The notes beneath the pieces were generated by a model that saw only the letters and a program-made list of their open reading frames with translations, searched no databases and had not been told where the DNA came from. A program made the translations under genes and the position numbers. 64,000 bases of DNA from Saprospirales bacterium GYS_P2D (GTDB lineage Bacteria; Bacteroidota; Bacteroidia; Chitinophagales; Saprospiraceae): the NCBI GenBank assembly GCA_009833045.1, contig WUUP01000001.1, positions 1,058,100 through 1,122,099 on the forward strand, given 5' to 3'. Shown here piece by piece: positions 45,773-54,849 of this stretch; positions within the stretch are counted from its first letter, which is position 1, and every line of letters starts with the position of its first letter.

Positions 45773-47686
45773 ATGAAAACGTACATTTTTGGGCTCATTC
45801 TCATGGGCTTTTCTTTATCTGGCTCCGCATCAGCCACTATGTCGGATATACCCGACTACATACAGAGCTTAGTAGACCTATCCATGCTGGTCGAAGAAGA
45901 TTTTCAAGTCTTAGAGCGAGAGTTATTTGCTCAGGCACCTCCGGATGAATGCTTCTATGGAGTCGGAGATGCACGGAATGAATATCATCCTGCAGGTATA
46001 TCATGCGATGACTGTCCATCAGGGTCCCAACCCAAAGTCAATCAGGCATATGTCTGGGGATTAGCTAAGACAGGGGATGATATCTGGTTTGGCACTGGAC
46101 CTAATGTACACTGCTTAGTGATCGGAGGATATCTGATGGCAGATATTCCGACGTCGAATGAGTCTTACGCTTGTGAGTTTGGTGATAGCCCTTATGCTGA
46201 CCTACTCGGAGATGCACTGGGAGACTTCAGACCAGCTCGTATCTACAAGTATAATATCACCAATAAAGAATTAGAAGATATCACTCCATCTGCTATGACA
46301 GCTCCATTGTTAGCCCAGTCCTTGGGCATACGTTCTGCTGGAGCACACGATGGCGTCGTCTTTTTTGCAGGCCCAGGTTTATCTGCGGTCAATATGTTTG
46401 CCTTTGATAGTGAGACGGGCGCCTTCTTAGGGCAGCAGTCATTTCCTGAATATGCTAATATCAGAAAATGGCTCGTACATGAAGATGTCCTGTATACTGC
46501 TGTGGGCAACGCTGGGGCAGGAGGCAGCGTCCTCAAATGGACTGGATCAAAATCAGATCCTTTCCAGTTTGAAGTAGTCGGAGAGCTCGATGGACAGGGC
46601 GCCGAACTTGAGTCTCATGATGGACGCATATTTGTCACGACGTGGCCAGGCAGTATTGGAAATATCGGAGGTGTAGGGGCTACTTTTGCTTCTTTATTCA
46701 TGAGCCCAGCCATTGGTGCCGGTGGTCTCAGTAGCGCCGATAAGGCAGACTGGCAGAAAGTATGGACCACCACGGACTATGAGCCTGATCCGGTAGTAGC
46801 CTTGACCTATGGAGGAGGAGCATTAGCTTCATTTGATGGACAGCTATATTGGGGTACTATGCACGTACCATTCTTATCCACAGTAGCTCACTTCACGGCA
46901 TATGGCGTGCCCAGCACACCCGACTCTCTGGTCAGAGCAATACTTGGCACATTCAGATCGATCAGCATATTCCGAGGGGACAATTTTGATACTACACCAG
47001 AGATAGAGCTCTTGTACGGTTCTCCACTTTATCCCGCCTATGATCCGATGTCGGCCGAGTGGTCGATCGTACCTAATAATAGTAATCTAAATCCGACCTA
47101 TGGCCCTCCGGGTTTTGGAAATCCATTCAATAATTATACCTGGACCATGGATACTTATGAGGATAAACTCTACGTCGGAACCATGGACTTCAGCTACTTG
47201 CTGTTTGGCAATCTGGATATAGAGGTCCCAATGACCTTCCCTTTTGACTGTTCTATGCTCGGCATGGATACTGATCAGTGTGAGATGTTTGAAAAAGCGT
47301 ATAACAGTATTAGCTCATTATTTGATCCAGCTAATTATCTGGGAGCAGATCTTATGAGATTTGACAATGGGTCATCTCCAGCTATACCAGAAAGTATCCG
47401 TGGTGTGGGCAATAACGCATCCTATGGGATCCGCACTATGATAGGAGATGAGGACGGGCTCTTCCTTGGCATGGCTAATCCTATGAATCTGTTGGCCTGT
47501 GAAGACTCAGAGCTAAAAGCGCTGAACAATGGACCTGGAGGCTGGTCGCTGATGGGTCTCGGTGTCGCAAATCAAAATAATGAACCCATACCTACGCTAT
47601 CAGAGTGGGGACTGATGATCTTGCTATTGTCTCTGATGATCACGAGTATAGTGTTGATCAGGAGCAGGAGTCGCAGATTTGTATAG
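45773..47686 (+). CDS. Secreted IPTL-CTERM protein
   Basis: A 637-residue exported protein starting MKTYIFGLILMGFSLSGSAS; a GTG 24 bp upstream is a weaker start. The body has strand-rich repeats with GxYxW and YVGTMDFSY-like elements, such as QLYWGTMHVPF and KLYVGTMDFSY, suggesting a propeller-like fold. The C-terminus is a textbook IPTL-CTERM sorting signal: EPIPTLSEWGLMILLLSL, a transmembrane stretch, then RSRSRR. Such signals are processed by exosortase-type enzymes, none of which is encoded here. No enzyme function is recognised. It lies beyond the CRISPR leader and is probably unrelated to it. Confidence 0.85.
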   Translation: MKTYIFGLILMGFSLSGSASATMSDIPDYIQSLVDLSMLVEEDFQVLERELFAQAPPDECFYGVGDARNEYHPAGISCDDCPSGSQPKVNQAYVWGLAKTGDDIWFGTGPNVHCLVIGGYLMADIPTSNESYACEFGDSPYADLLGDALGDFRPARIYKYNITNKELEDITPSAMTAPLLAQSLGIRSAGAHDGVVFFAGPGLSAVNMFAFDSETGAFLGQQSFPEYANIRKWLVHEDVLYTAVGNAGAGGSVLKWTGSKSDPFQFEVVGELDGQGAELESHDGRIFVTTWPGSIGNIGGVGATFASLFMSPAIGAGGLSSADKADWQKVWTTTDYEPDPVVALTYGGGALASFDGQLYWGTMHVPFLSTVAHFTAYGVPSTPDSLVRAILGTFRSISIFRGDNFDTTPEIELLYGSPLYPAYDPMSAEWSIVPNNSNLNPTYGPPGFGNPFNNYTWTMDTYEDKLYVGTMDFSYLLFGNLDIEVPMTFPFDCSMLGMDTDQCEMFEKAYNSISSLFDPANYLGADLMRFDNGSSPAIPESIRGVGNNASYGIRTMIGDEDGLFLGMANPMNLLACEDSELKALNNGPGGWSLMGLGVANQNNEPIPTLSEWGLMILLLSLMITSIVLIRSRSRRFV

Positions 47687-47692
47687 AGTCTT

Positions 47693-47842
47693 TTATGCAG
47701 CTATCTGATCTATGATACCCGTGGCTGATTCTATTGAGAGATTATCCAATACACACATGGCCCTGATAGCCTGCTCTCTATCGATCTCACCCTGTATATA
47801 TCTGAAGATCACTTCCTCACCCATCGTTGATGTATAGCTCAT
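47693..47842 (-). CDS. Small protein, 49 aa
   Basis: An ATG at 47842 opens 49 codons reading MSYTSTMGEEVIFRYIQGEI and then DREQAIRAMCVLDNLSIESA before the end. A purine-rich TAAGGATAT stretch precedes the start. The composition is that of a folded, acidic-amphipathic small protein, not random sequence. It is convergent with the IPTL gene (6-bp gap) and about 78 bp downstream of the membrane-protein gene. No family is recognised. Confidence 0.6.
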   Translation of the reverse strand: MSYTSTMGEEVIFRYIQGEIDREQAIRAMCVLDNLSIESATGIIDQIAA

Positions 47843-47920
47843 ATATCCTTACTGTCAATAGTCCAAACTATTAGACTACTATGGATAGTATAGGTCACTT
47901 ATACTAATGAGATAGGGTCA

Positions 47921-49228
47921 TCACTCCGTCCAAAAAGGTGTCCACTGTATACCAAAAGTATCTATAGACTCATCGTCATAATGCTGATAATAGATCATAT
48001 AGAGATGGTGTGCTCCAGCGTCCAATGTGTCGACATCTACCCGAGTCATGAATCCCAACTGATCAGTCTTGGGGTGATGTCGCTGCCACCACCGGAGGGA
48101 GTCTCGATCTACACCATCGATGCGTACGCCAAAAGTATGATCAAGTGCATCCAAAACCCCATTTAGGTTTTCTACCATATCATAATCCTCTTTATCAGAG
48201 GGGCTTTTGACGACTCCATTTTTTTCATAGAGATAGCGGAGAGAGTTGTCATACCACTCATCATAAGGGACGAATACATCGAGATATCTATCCTTGATCA
48301 CTTCGGATTGGATAGTCACATGTCTGCGATATTCATTTGCCTCATAGTGTTCCTCATATTCTTCTTTGTCTATTGACAGATAGCCTTGGCGCATATCTGC
48401 ATAGTCTCTATGATCGAGAGGTGTCCACTCCAGCTGTAGCGTATACCAAGAGATATCTGTGAGCGATAGGAGTATGGCTATAGCCAAATAAAGTAAAGAC
48501 ACTCCAGCGACCTTGAGTGGATGGATATGACTATTGAGCACTCGCCACTCATATCTGAAGAAGTAACTGAGATTAATATATGAGAGCAGCTGCGAAAATC
48601 GATCATAAGCCGCCAGCCATCGAGAACCACCACGTGCTCGAGACCAGACAAAATGATCCATCAATCCCAAAGCTATGATCACATTGATCAATAAGACACC
48701 ATATCCGAATAAATGGCTCTCATAGATATCACTGGATAAAAATGGCTCAAACAAGAGAAAATACATCAATACGACTATGAGCATCGTACCCAAAAAAAAC
48801 CAGGTCAAGAATATCGACATCGAATAGGACAGACTACTCAGCGTCTCCAGCATGAGCACCTTTCGAGTAGGATTGTCCCGAGCTCGGAGGCGCTCCTTGA
48901 TCTCCTCGTCATAGGGCAGACCCTCATAATCCACACCCGACGGATACGCATAGTGCACACCCAATGATGCCAGCCATAGCGCTCTCAGCAAAAGATTCGC
49001 TGCAAAGCCAACTAATAGCGCCTTGCTCAAAACCAGCAGTAATAAAAACATCAAGACGATACCGGTGGTCAGCTCTGTCTCAATGACAGCCTGCTGTAGC
49101 CAGTTATTGATCTTATCAGGGAGATAGTAGAGGGTGATGAGTAGACCACCACTGATGAGGAGCTCTATCTGCCAGCTATTTTGCTCGACGCTCCTCAGCC
49201 ACTGATCATCTGTCGGGTGCTCTCTCAT
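47921..49228 (-). CDS. Multi-pass membrane protein of unknown function
   Basis: 435 residues from the ATG at 49228 (MREHPTDDQWLRSVEQN); an upstream TTG would add four. About five hydrophobic segments lie in the N-terminal two-thirds: LLISGGLLITLYYL, a LMFLLLLVLSKALLVGFAAN stretch, FLTWFFLGTMLIVVLMYFLL, YGVLLINVIIALGLM and GVSLLYLAIAILLSL. A charged soluble C-terminal domain of about 170 residues follows, rich in Tyr, Asp and Trp. No catalytic motif or named family is recognised. It probably senses or scaffolds at the inner membrane. Upstream lies the DUF4382 gene in the same orientation, separated by a terminator. Confidence 0.85.
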   Translation of the reverse strand: MREHPTDDQWLRSVEQNSWQIELLISGGLLITLYYLPDKINNWLQQAVIETELTTGIVLMFLLLLVLSKALLVGFAANLLLRALWLASLGVHYAYPSGVDYEGLPYDEEIKERLRARDNPTRKVLMLETLSSLSYSMSIFLTWFFLGTMLIVVLMYFLLFEPFLSSDIYESHLFGYGVLLINVIIALGLMDHFVWSRARGGSRWLAAYDRFSQLLSYINLSYFFRYEWRVLNSHIHPLKVAGVSLLYLAIAILLSLTDISWYTLQLEWTPLDHRDYADMRQGYLSIDKEEYEEHYEANEYRRHVTIQSEVIKDRYLDVFVPYDEWYDNSLRYLYEKNGVVKSPSDKEDYDMVENLNGVLDALDHTFGVRIDGVDRDSLRWWQRHHPKTDQLGFMTRVDVDTLDAGAHHLYMIYYQHYDDESIDTFGIQWTPFWTE

Positions 49229-49274
49229 AGTCCTGCCCAAAATAGTGAAGACTCGGCAATGTCACTAATGCTAT

Positions 49275-49317
49275 CAAAACAAAAAATGTCGCAGACCCAC
49301 TGGAGGTCCACGACATT
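49275..49317 (-). terminator. Terminator after the DUF4382 gene
   Basis: On the minus strand AATGTCG (49317-49311), a 2x2 internal loop and GACC pair with GGTC and CGACATT (49291-49285). TTTTTTGTTTTG follows. This is a strong intrinsic terminator 82 bp after the stop codon at 49399. Confidence 0.8.
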
Positions 49318-49398
49318 GCAATTAAATGATTATGCAGGTAGAAAAGATTGTTTTGATCTGGGTAGGTCTGGGTTGATTGGAATTGGGGTGTTGTTGGT

Positions 49399-50367
49399 CT
49401 AATTGAATATGCCGATGTAGCCTTCTGCAGTCAGCTGCAGCTCGGTATCACCATCTACAGTGATCTCTATGCCTCCGAGTATCGATCCGAGGACACCATC
49501 GAGCCCGAGAGTGATCATACCATCGAGCTGCGCCTCTCCCTCCATATCATACTGATAGGCGGCGAGCTGTAGCTCATAGTCTCCCTCTGGGATAAAGTGC
49601 ATCTCAAATCTCCCGTCTGCATCCACCGTGGTAGAGGTGATAGCATTAGGAAAAGCGATCTGACTCTCTGTCTCTGCCACTACCTCTGTATCAGAAGAGA
49701 AGGTCCCCTTCTCATACAGATAAGCGACTACTACATCTGACTCTCCATCCAGGCCAGTCACTTGGCCAGATACTACCTGCTGATCATCACCATGGATGAC
49801 ACGGATGGAGTTTTCGAGTGCTGCCTGGGCGACGAAATCATAGTCGTCCATATTATCTTGTCCTTCTCGGATAGCCTTGCGAAGGTCAAAGTCAAAGATC
49901 AACTCAGTCTGTTGATCGGCCATGACCTCATAGTCAGCCTGCAGCTGTAGCATACCATTAGACGTGATGAGACTATGTTTCTGTCCATCAGCATTGAGTA
50001 CATAGCAGCCAGGAGACTCACCATCAGCTGTAGTGCTCATATCGAGCTCGAGTGTCACTGTGCTATAGCTATCCGCATCTATATCGTAGGTGCCGAGATC
50101 ATAGGTGCTACCATTTTGATAGGCGAGTAGATCTACAGTTGTTTTGTTGTATCCTTCTATCTGTTCTCCGTCTACATAGACCTTAGAGATAGTCACTACG
50201 GCAGACTGTACTCCTGCATCATCTATCGGGGCATCTGTAGCTCTCAGTGATATCCTGCCCGTCTCATCATCGACAGTAGGTGTTGAGCTATCGTCCTCAT
50301 CACTACAGGCGAATATCATCATGAATAACATCGCTATTACTGTCCACATTACTAATTTGCTGTTCAT
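49399..50367 (-). CDS. DUF4382 lipoprotein
   Basis: A 322-residue lipoprotein: leader ending MMIFACSDEDD, with Cys near residue 21 in a good lipobox. Residues of about 35-185 match DUF4382, with GRISLRATDAPIDDAGVQSA, VVTISKVYVDGE and TVDLLAYQNGSTYDLG. The C-terminal part (about 195-320) is strand-rich and carboxypeptidase-regulatory-like (VDADGRFEMHFIPEGDYEL). It is probably anchored on the outer membrane. DUF4382 proteins have no settled function. Its terminator lies at 49275-49317. Confidence 0.92.
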   Translation of the reverse strand: MNSKLVMWTVIAMLFMMIFACSDEDDSSTPTVDDETGRISLRATDAPIDDAGVQSAVVTISKVYVDGEQIEGYNKTTVDLLAYQNGSTYDLGTYDIDADSYSTVTLELDMSTTADGESPGCYVLNADGQKHSLITSNGMLQLQADYEVMADQQTELIFDFDLRKAIREGQDNMDDYDFVAQAALENSIRVIHGDDQQVVSGQVTGLDGESDVVVAYLYEKGTFSSDTEVVAETESQIAFPNAITSTTVDADGRFEMHFIPEGDYELQLAAYQYDMEGEAQLDGMITLGLDGVLGSILGGIEITVDGDTELQLTAEGYIGIFN

Positions 50368-50515
50368 AGTGTTGTACTTTTTTTTTGGTTTAGGAATTTT
50401 TTCGGTATTTGATTATGATGAGACAAAGCTATCCTGAGCTCATCTCTGAGATATGCGTACATACACCGAAAAAGAAAGATTGGGGAAAACCCTTTACCGT
50501 TTAAGGGTATTTCGA

Positions 50516-51409
50516 TTAGCTGATGACTCTTCTGAATTCTGCTCGATATTCTGATGGATTCTTACCCGTCACATTTTTAAACTGTTTGTTGAAATGCGAA
50601 AAATTATTGAATCCACACTCGAAGCAAATGTCAGATATCGAGCGACCCGTCTCTGATAGCAGCTTGCAGGCATGTATCACTTTGAACTCATTAACAAACT
50701 GAGTGAAGGTCTTCCCACTCTGTTTTTTGAAGTAGCGACAGAAAGAGGGAACTGTCATATTAGTCAGTTCAGACATCTCCTCCAGACTGATATTTTGCTG
50801 GAAGTTTTCTCGGACAAAATCATAGATCACCTTGATGCGATCCTTGTCCTGCTGATTAGTCTCTATCGTGACCTTAGAGGCATTGAGGATCTCGTATTCA
50901 TCAGATTTTGCCATGATATTGAGCACCTTGATAGTATGCAGTAAGCGCTGAAAATGTGACATAATCACCATATCGTCCAGTAGATTTCCAATTTTTTCTT
51001 TGGTTTTGCCATGATACGCCAAACCATGTAAGGACTGCTTCAGGAGCTCATTGATCCTCCCAAACTCCGTCACTTCGTCGATAGCACTACCGAGGAAGTC
51101 TGGTCTAAACTGTAGAACCACCTCCGTATTCATACTCGTCATCCGATCGGTAAATCCATAGTGCGGCACATTCGATCCGATGAGGAGTAGGGTACCTTCA
51201 TTATAGTAGGACACATGATTGCCAATATGTTTTTTACCACTTCCACTCTGGATATAGACGAGCTCTATCTCAGGATGATAGTGCCAAGCTGCGATACCAT
51301 TAGGTTGCTCATCAGTGAATCTCTTAAAACTAATACTACTGCCAAAGGAAGGTTGGATTTTCTCCAATGCAGGCTTCTGGATACTGGGTATGAATAGTTT
51401 GTTGGACAT
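50516..51409 (-). CDS. AraC-family transcriptional regulator
   Basis: 297 residues from the ATG at 51409 (MSNKLFIPSIQ); a longer frame would start at a TTG. The N-terminal cupin-like effector domain (about 10-130) shows HYHPEIELVYIQSGSGKKHI and LLLIGSNVPHYGF. The C-terminal double HTH (about 195-295) has ISLEEMSELTNMTVPSFCRY and ISDICFECGFNNFSHFNKQF. Domain layout is like AraC/XylS regulators of sugar or surface-glycan genes. The gene is divergent from the secreted protein at 51610, and a TTAACCAAGTTAA palindrome (51479-51491) lies in the shared intergenic region. Confidence 0.94.
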   Translation of the reverse strand: MSNKLFIPSIQKPALEKIQPSFGSSISFKRFTDEQPNGIAAWHYHPEIELVYIQSGSGKKHIGNHVSYYNEGTLLLIGSNVPHYGFTDRMTSMNTEVVLQFRPDFLGSAIDEVTEFGRINELLKQSLHGLAYHGKTKEKIGNLLDDMVIMSHFQRLLHTIKVLNIMAKSDEYEILNASKVTIETNQQDKDRIKVIYDFVRENFQQNISLEEMSELTNMTVPSFCRYFKKQSGKTFTQFVNEFKVIHACKLLSETGRSISDICFECGFNNFSHFNKQFKNVTGKNPSEYRAEFRRVIS

Positions 51410-51609
51410 CACATTTTTGACTAAAACCAAAAGACATCAAAAGGAAATTTGGCTGAAGTTTGTAATATATATTTAGAATTAACCAAGTTAACAATAAATT
51501 AAACTAACAAGGTTAATATAGTTGTAATGAATGAAAAATTGAAGTGTGAATCACCTCACAAAACTATCGAGCTTTGTAATCAGTAATTCATAATCAAATT
51601 ATCATTATC

Positions 51610-52206
51610 ATGAAAAAGTATTTTTTAACAGCAAGCATTTTAATGTTGGCCCTCATCATGCCGACATTGGGTTCTGCCTCGAGCTATTTTTCAGTACATG
51701 TACTGAATACGCCAGAGGACAAGAAATTGGTAGTCAATCTATCAAAAATGTATGGAAAACAAGTCACCTGTAGCATTCTTGACGAAGGGAAGAATGTCGT
51801 ATACCGAGAGAAAGTAGCTACAGGCAGTCAAATCGCTAAGCGGTACGATCTTAACGCCTTACCTCTTGGCTCGTATACACTGGTCATAGACGATGCCCTC
51901 AGTGTGGAGAAATTGGGATTCACCCTCACGGATGAGACCATCATCTACCACTCTGCTAAGTCGCAGGTCGTCTATAAGCCTATCATCAAGGTCGGAGACA
52001 ACAAGAAAGTGAGCTTCAATCTATTAGCTCTCGGAAAAGATGTCGAGATCGCCGTGATGGATGACAACAAGACACTCTACCAAAAGACTTACTCAGACAT
52101 GCCATCTATCAATAAGCAGATCAGCTTTGAGGATGTCTTGACTGGCGAGTACACGGTAGTAGTCAAAGTAGCCGGTGAAACCTTCTATAAGACTGTGAAT
52201 ATCTAA
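51610..52206 (+). CDS. Secreted two-module beta-sandwich protein
   Basis: A 198-residue exported protein (signal peptide MKKYFLTASILMLALIMPTL). Two similar halves of about 80 residues each resemble an Ig-like or DUF3244-type sandwich. The first has DKKLVVNLSKMYGKQVTCSI, ILDEGKNVVYREKV and PLGSYTLVIDD. The second has NKKVSFNLLALGKDVEIAVM, MDDNKTLYQKTYSD and LTGEYTVVVKV. The pattern is an internal duplication. No sorting domain is present. Divergent placement next to the AraC gene suggests regulation by it, which is inference. A terminator follows at 52259. Confidence 0.88.
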   Translation: MKKYFLTASILMLALIMPTLGSASSYFSVHVLNTPEDKKLVVNLSKMYGKQVTCSILDEGKNVVYREKVATGSQIAKRYDLNALPLGSYTLVIDDALSVEKLGFTLTDETIIYHSAKSQVVYKPIIKVGDNKKVSFNLLALGKDVEIAVMDDNKTLYQKTYSDMPSINKQISFEDVLTGEYTVVVKVAGETFYKTVNI

Positions 52207-52258
52207 AACCTGAGAATACTCTCAAAAACCATTTTTTAGAATAGTTTATCAAAATGTG

Positions 52259-52287
52259 AGGCCTCTGAGTGATCGGAGGCCTTTTTT
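52259..52287 (+). terminator. Intrinsic terminator
   Basis: AGGCCTC (52259-52265) and GAGGCCT (52276-52282) form a 7-bp stem with a 10-nt loop, followed by T residues to 52287. It ends the transcription unit of the secreted protein. Confidence 0.8.
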
Positions 52288-52359
52288 CATACCTACAGTC
52301 GAGATCCTGTCGATTATTTCTGATCATCGCCCTGTCTAAAAACCATACCTTTGAACTCT

Positions 52360-53121
52360 ATGAGTAGACAGCCATGGATGTCGACAAATCGGCCCAGTAT
52401 AGCAGTATTAATAGATCCAGAGAAGTATCTCGAGCTGCCCGAGGACTACCGTATCGCTATATCGACCTGTGAGGTAGATATACTCTTAGTTGGTGGATCT
52501 ACGATGAGGCGGCCGACCATCGCACAGGTCCTCGCTGATATCCGCAGTCGCTGTGATACTCCGCTGATATTATTCCCGGGTGGTGAGGATCAGTTGCATG
52601 GGGATGCCGATGGGGTCTTATTGCCTTCGCTTTTCTCAGGTCGTTCTTTTGACTATGTCATAGGTGAGCACATACGCTCAGCCACTCAGCTGCGCTCTCT
52701 GGATCTGCCGATATACAGCTGTGCCTATATGCTACTGGATGGAGGTCATCAGAGCAGTACAGCTCAGGTGACTGGCACCAAGCCTATAGATCCGGCAGAC
52801 TCCGCAGAGATCATACGGATGGCTATAGCTGCAGAGCTCATAGGATGGAGCTGCCTCTATCTCGAGGGCGGAAGCGGAGCAGCTCAGCACCCGCCAGCAC
52901 ATCTCATATCGCTACTGAGAGAGAAGGTGGATCTGCCGATCATCATAGGCGGAGGAATCAGCGATATGCAGCGCTTAGCAGATGTGTATGCCGCTCGTCC
53001 TGATATGATCGTCATCGGCAATGCTATTGAAGAAAATCCTGCATTTGCCCATGAATGCGTAGACTACATCGCACAGCGGCATCATAGCCCTGTAGCTCAT
53101 CAAGCCATAGAGACACTATGA
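52360..53121 (+). CDS. Geranylgeranylglyceryl phosphate synthase homologue (PcrB/GGGPS)
   Basis: A TIM-barrel prenyltransferase of 253 residues from the ATG at 52360 (MSRQPWMSTNRPS); a TTG start would add three. The glycerol-1-phosphate site elements are VLIDPEKYL near 20, VGGSTM, YLEGGSGAAQ near 165, IIGGGISD near 198 and MIVIGNAIE near 220. Bacteroidota group II enzymes make a geranylgeranylglyceryl ether lipid, while the Bacillus PcrB type uses heptaprenyl diphosphate; chain length cannot be read here. It is the first gene of an operon with rsgA and ribA; its stop overlaps the rsgA start as ATGA. Confidence 0.9.
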   Translation: MSRQPWMSTNRPSIAVLIDPEKYLELPEDYRIAISTCEVDILLVGGSTMRRPTIAQVLADIRSRCDTPLILFPGGEDQLHGDADGVLLPSLFSGRSFDYVIGEHIRSATQLRSLDLPIYSCAYMLLDGGHQSSTAQVTGTKPIDPADSAEIIRMAIAAELIGWSCLYLEGGSGAAQHPPAHLISLLREKVDLPIIIGGGISDMQRLADVYAARPDMIVIGNAIEENPAFAHECVDYIAQRHHSPVAHQAIETL

Positions 53122-54062
53122 ATCAAGCTGTCGTCATAAAATCTACTGGTAAGTACTACCAGCTCAAGGATCTCACTTCAAAAGAGATCCTACAGGCCGT
53201 AATAAGAGGGAAGTTCAAACTGAATGGCCTCAAACTGACAAATCCTGTCGCAGTCGGTGATATCGTAGGCTATAAAGTAGAAGGTGAGCTCGCCGTGATC
53301 AACACCATCGCCGATCGTCGTAACTATGTCATCCGACAGTCGCCACGAAAAAAGCATTTCCTGCACATATTAGCTAGCAATATCGATCAGGCCTTGCTCA
53401 TCGTCACGATCATCGAGCCTAATCTCAAACAAGGATTCATTGATAGGTTTCTGCTGATGACGGAGCCTTATAATATCCCTGTCCATATCGTATTTAACAA
53501 AAGTGATCTCTGGACCGAGGCAGAAGAAAACCTCTTTGGATACCTGAAAGACATCTACGAGTCCATCGGCCATCATGCCATGAGCTGTAGCTCGATCACT
53601 GGAGATTCGCTGGACGAAATCCATAAATTATTGGCAAATAAAACGACCCTCGTCTCAGGTCAGTCGGGTGTGGGTAAGTCCTCTATCATCAATCAACTCA
53701 TACCAGATCTGGAGCTCAGGACGCAGGATATCTCCGACTATAGCGGCAAAGGGCAGCATACGACCACTTTTGCAGAGATGTTTGACATAGACGAGCAGAC
53801 TCATATCATCGACACTCCGGGTATCAAGAGTCTCAGCTTTAATCATCTGGAGGTCATGGACATCGCTCATAATTTTCGAGAGTTTTTTATACATAGTAAA
53901 GACTGTAAATTTGCCGACTGTACTCACCGCAACGAGCCACAATGTGCGATCAAAGAAGCACTCGAGACCGGTGAGATCAGCGAATTGCGCTATTTCAACT
54001 ACCTACAATTAGTAGATGAAATAGAGAACCAAAATTATTGGGAACGCATTAAAGACTATTGA
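53118..54062 (+). CDS. rsgA: Ribosome small-subunit biogenesis GTPase RsgA
   Basis: A circularly permuted GTPase that helps mature the 30S subunit. An N-terminal OB-fold (about 1-70) precedes the G domain, with its motifs in the order G4 (FNKSDLW, about 125), G1 (GQSGVGKSS, about 181-189) and G3 (DTPG, about 232). A C-terminal zinc-binding region (about 255-285) contains CKFADCTHRNEPQC. The protein has 314 residues, normal for the family. It is co-transcribed with the GGGPS-like and ribA genes. Confidence 0.96.
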   Translation: MNQAVVIKSTGKYYQLKDLTSKEILQAVIRGKFKLNGLKLTNPVAVGDIVGYKVEGELAVINTIADRRNYVIRQSPRKKHFLHILASNIDQALLIVTIIEPNLKQGFIDRFLLMTEPYNIPVHIVFNKSDLWTEAEENLFGYLKDIYESIGHHAMSCSSITGDSLDEIHKLLANKTTLVSGQSGVGKSSIINQLIPDLELRTQDISDYSGKGQHTTTFAEMFDIDEQTHIIDTPGIKSLSFNHLEVMDIAHNFREFFIHSKDCKFADCTHRNEPQCAIKEALETGEISELRYFNYLQLVDEIENQNYWERIKDY

Positions 54063-54075
54063 GTCAAGCAGTAGA

Positions 54076-54672
54076 ATGACAAATAAGTTAATACTTAATC
54101 AAGCAGAGACCTTATTACCGACGGAGTGGGGCTCATTTATTTTATCAGCCTTCACCGATGATAGCGGTGATCCTATGCCCCATCTTGCTCTCCGACATCC
54201 TGAGATGGATCCATCTGAGCCAGTATATGTGAGAGTACACTCGGAGTGTCTGACGGGAGATATCTTTCACTCACTCAAGTGTGACTGTGGTCAGCAGCTC
54301 GACGCCGCTATGCGTATCATCGAGGAAAAAAAAGGAGCTGTAATCTATCTGCGACAAGAAGGAAGAGGCATAGGTATCATCAATAAAATCCTCGCCTACA
54401 AACATCAAGAGCAAGGCATGGATACCATCGAGGCTAATGAAGCGCTCGGACTCGAGGCAGACTATAGAGACTACTCGATAGCAGCAGATATACTTGAGTC
54501 ACTCGGTATCAAGCAGATAAGACTCATCACTAATAATCCTGATAAAATCGAAAACCTCACCGCTCACGACATCGAGGTAGTGGAGCGTATCCCGCTCATC
54601 ATCCCAGCTAATGAAATCAATCGAGCATATCTCGAGACTAAGAAAAACTCAATGGGTCACCTCCTCAAATAA
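54076..54672 (+). CDS. ribA: GTP cyclohydrolase II
   Basis: First step of riboflavin synthesis: GTP to 2,5-diamino-6-ribosylamino-4(3H)-pyrimidinone 5'-phosphate, with release of formate. The 198 residues hold the zinc ligands Cys58, Cys69 and Cys71 (SECLTGDIFHSLKCDCGQQL). The catalytic YLRQEGRGIGI lies near 91, DTIEANEALG near 117, and the substrate-binding LITNNPDKI near 152. The DHBP synthase half found in fused RibBA proteins is absent. It lies 13 bp after rsgA and 6 bp before a small membrane-protein gene. Confidence 0.96.
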   Translation: MTNKLILNQAETLLPTEWGSFILSAFTDDSGDPMPHLALRHPEMDPSEPVYVRVHSECLTGDIFHSLKCDCGQQLDAAMRIIEEKKGAVIYLRQEGRGIGIINKILAYKHQEQGMDTIEANEALGLEADYRDYSIAADILESLGIKQIRLITNNPDKIENLTAHDIEVVERIPLIIPANEINRAYLETKKNSMGHLLK

Positions 54673-54678
54673 GCAACT

Positions 54679-54843
54679 ATGTCCTATACTGGTCGTCGAA
54701 ACTTCAAGACAGCTCGAGAGAAAAATCAGATCATGAAAAAGAATGTGATCCGCTCGATCATCATCTTAGCCATTTTCCTCGCCGTCTACTCCTATATGAA
54801 TCGAGTAGCGATCATGGACTATATCCATACCTACTTCTACTGA
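54679..54843 (+). CDS. Small membrane protein, 54 aa
   Basis: An ATG at 54679 opens 54 codons reading MSYTGRRNFKTAREKNQIMK, followed by KKNVIRSIIILAIFLAVYSY and MNRVAIMDYIHTYFY (given in pieces). It has a basic cytoplasmic N-terminus and a single transmembrane helix at about 24-42. It follows ribA by 6 bp and ends 6 bp before a convergent gene, so it is part of the GGGPS-rsgA-ribA operon. No function is recognised. Confidence 0.65.
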   Translation: MSYTGRRNFKTAREKNQIMKKNVIRSIIILAIFLAVYSYMNRVAIMDYIHTYFY

Positions 54844-54849
54844 TCTATC

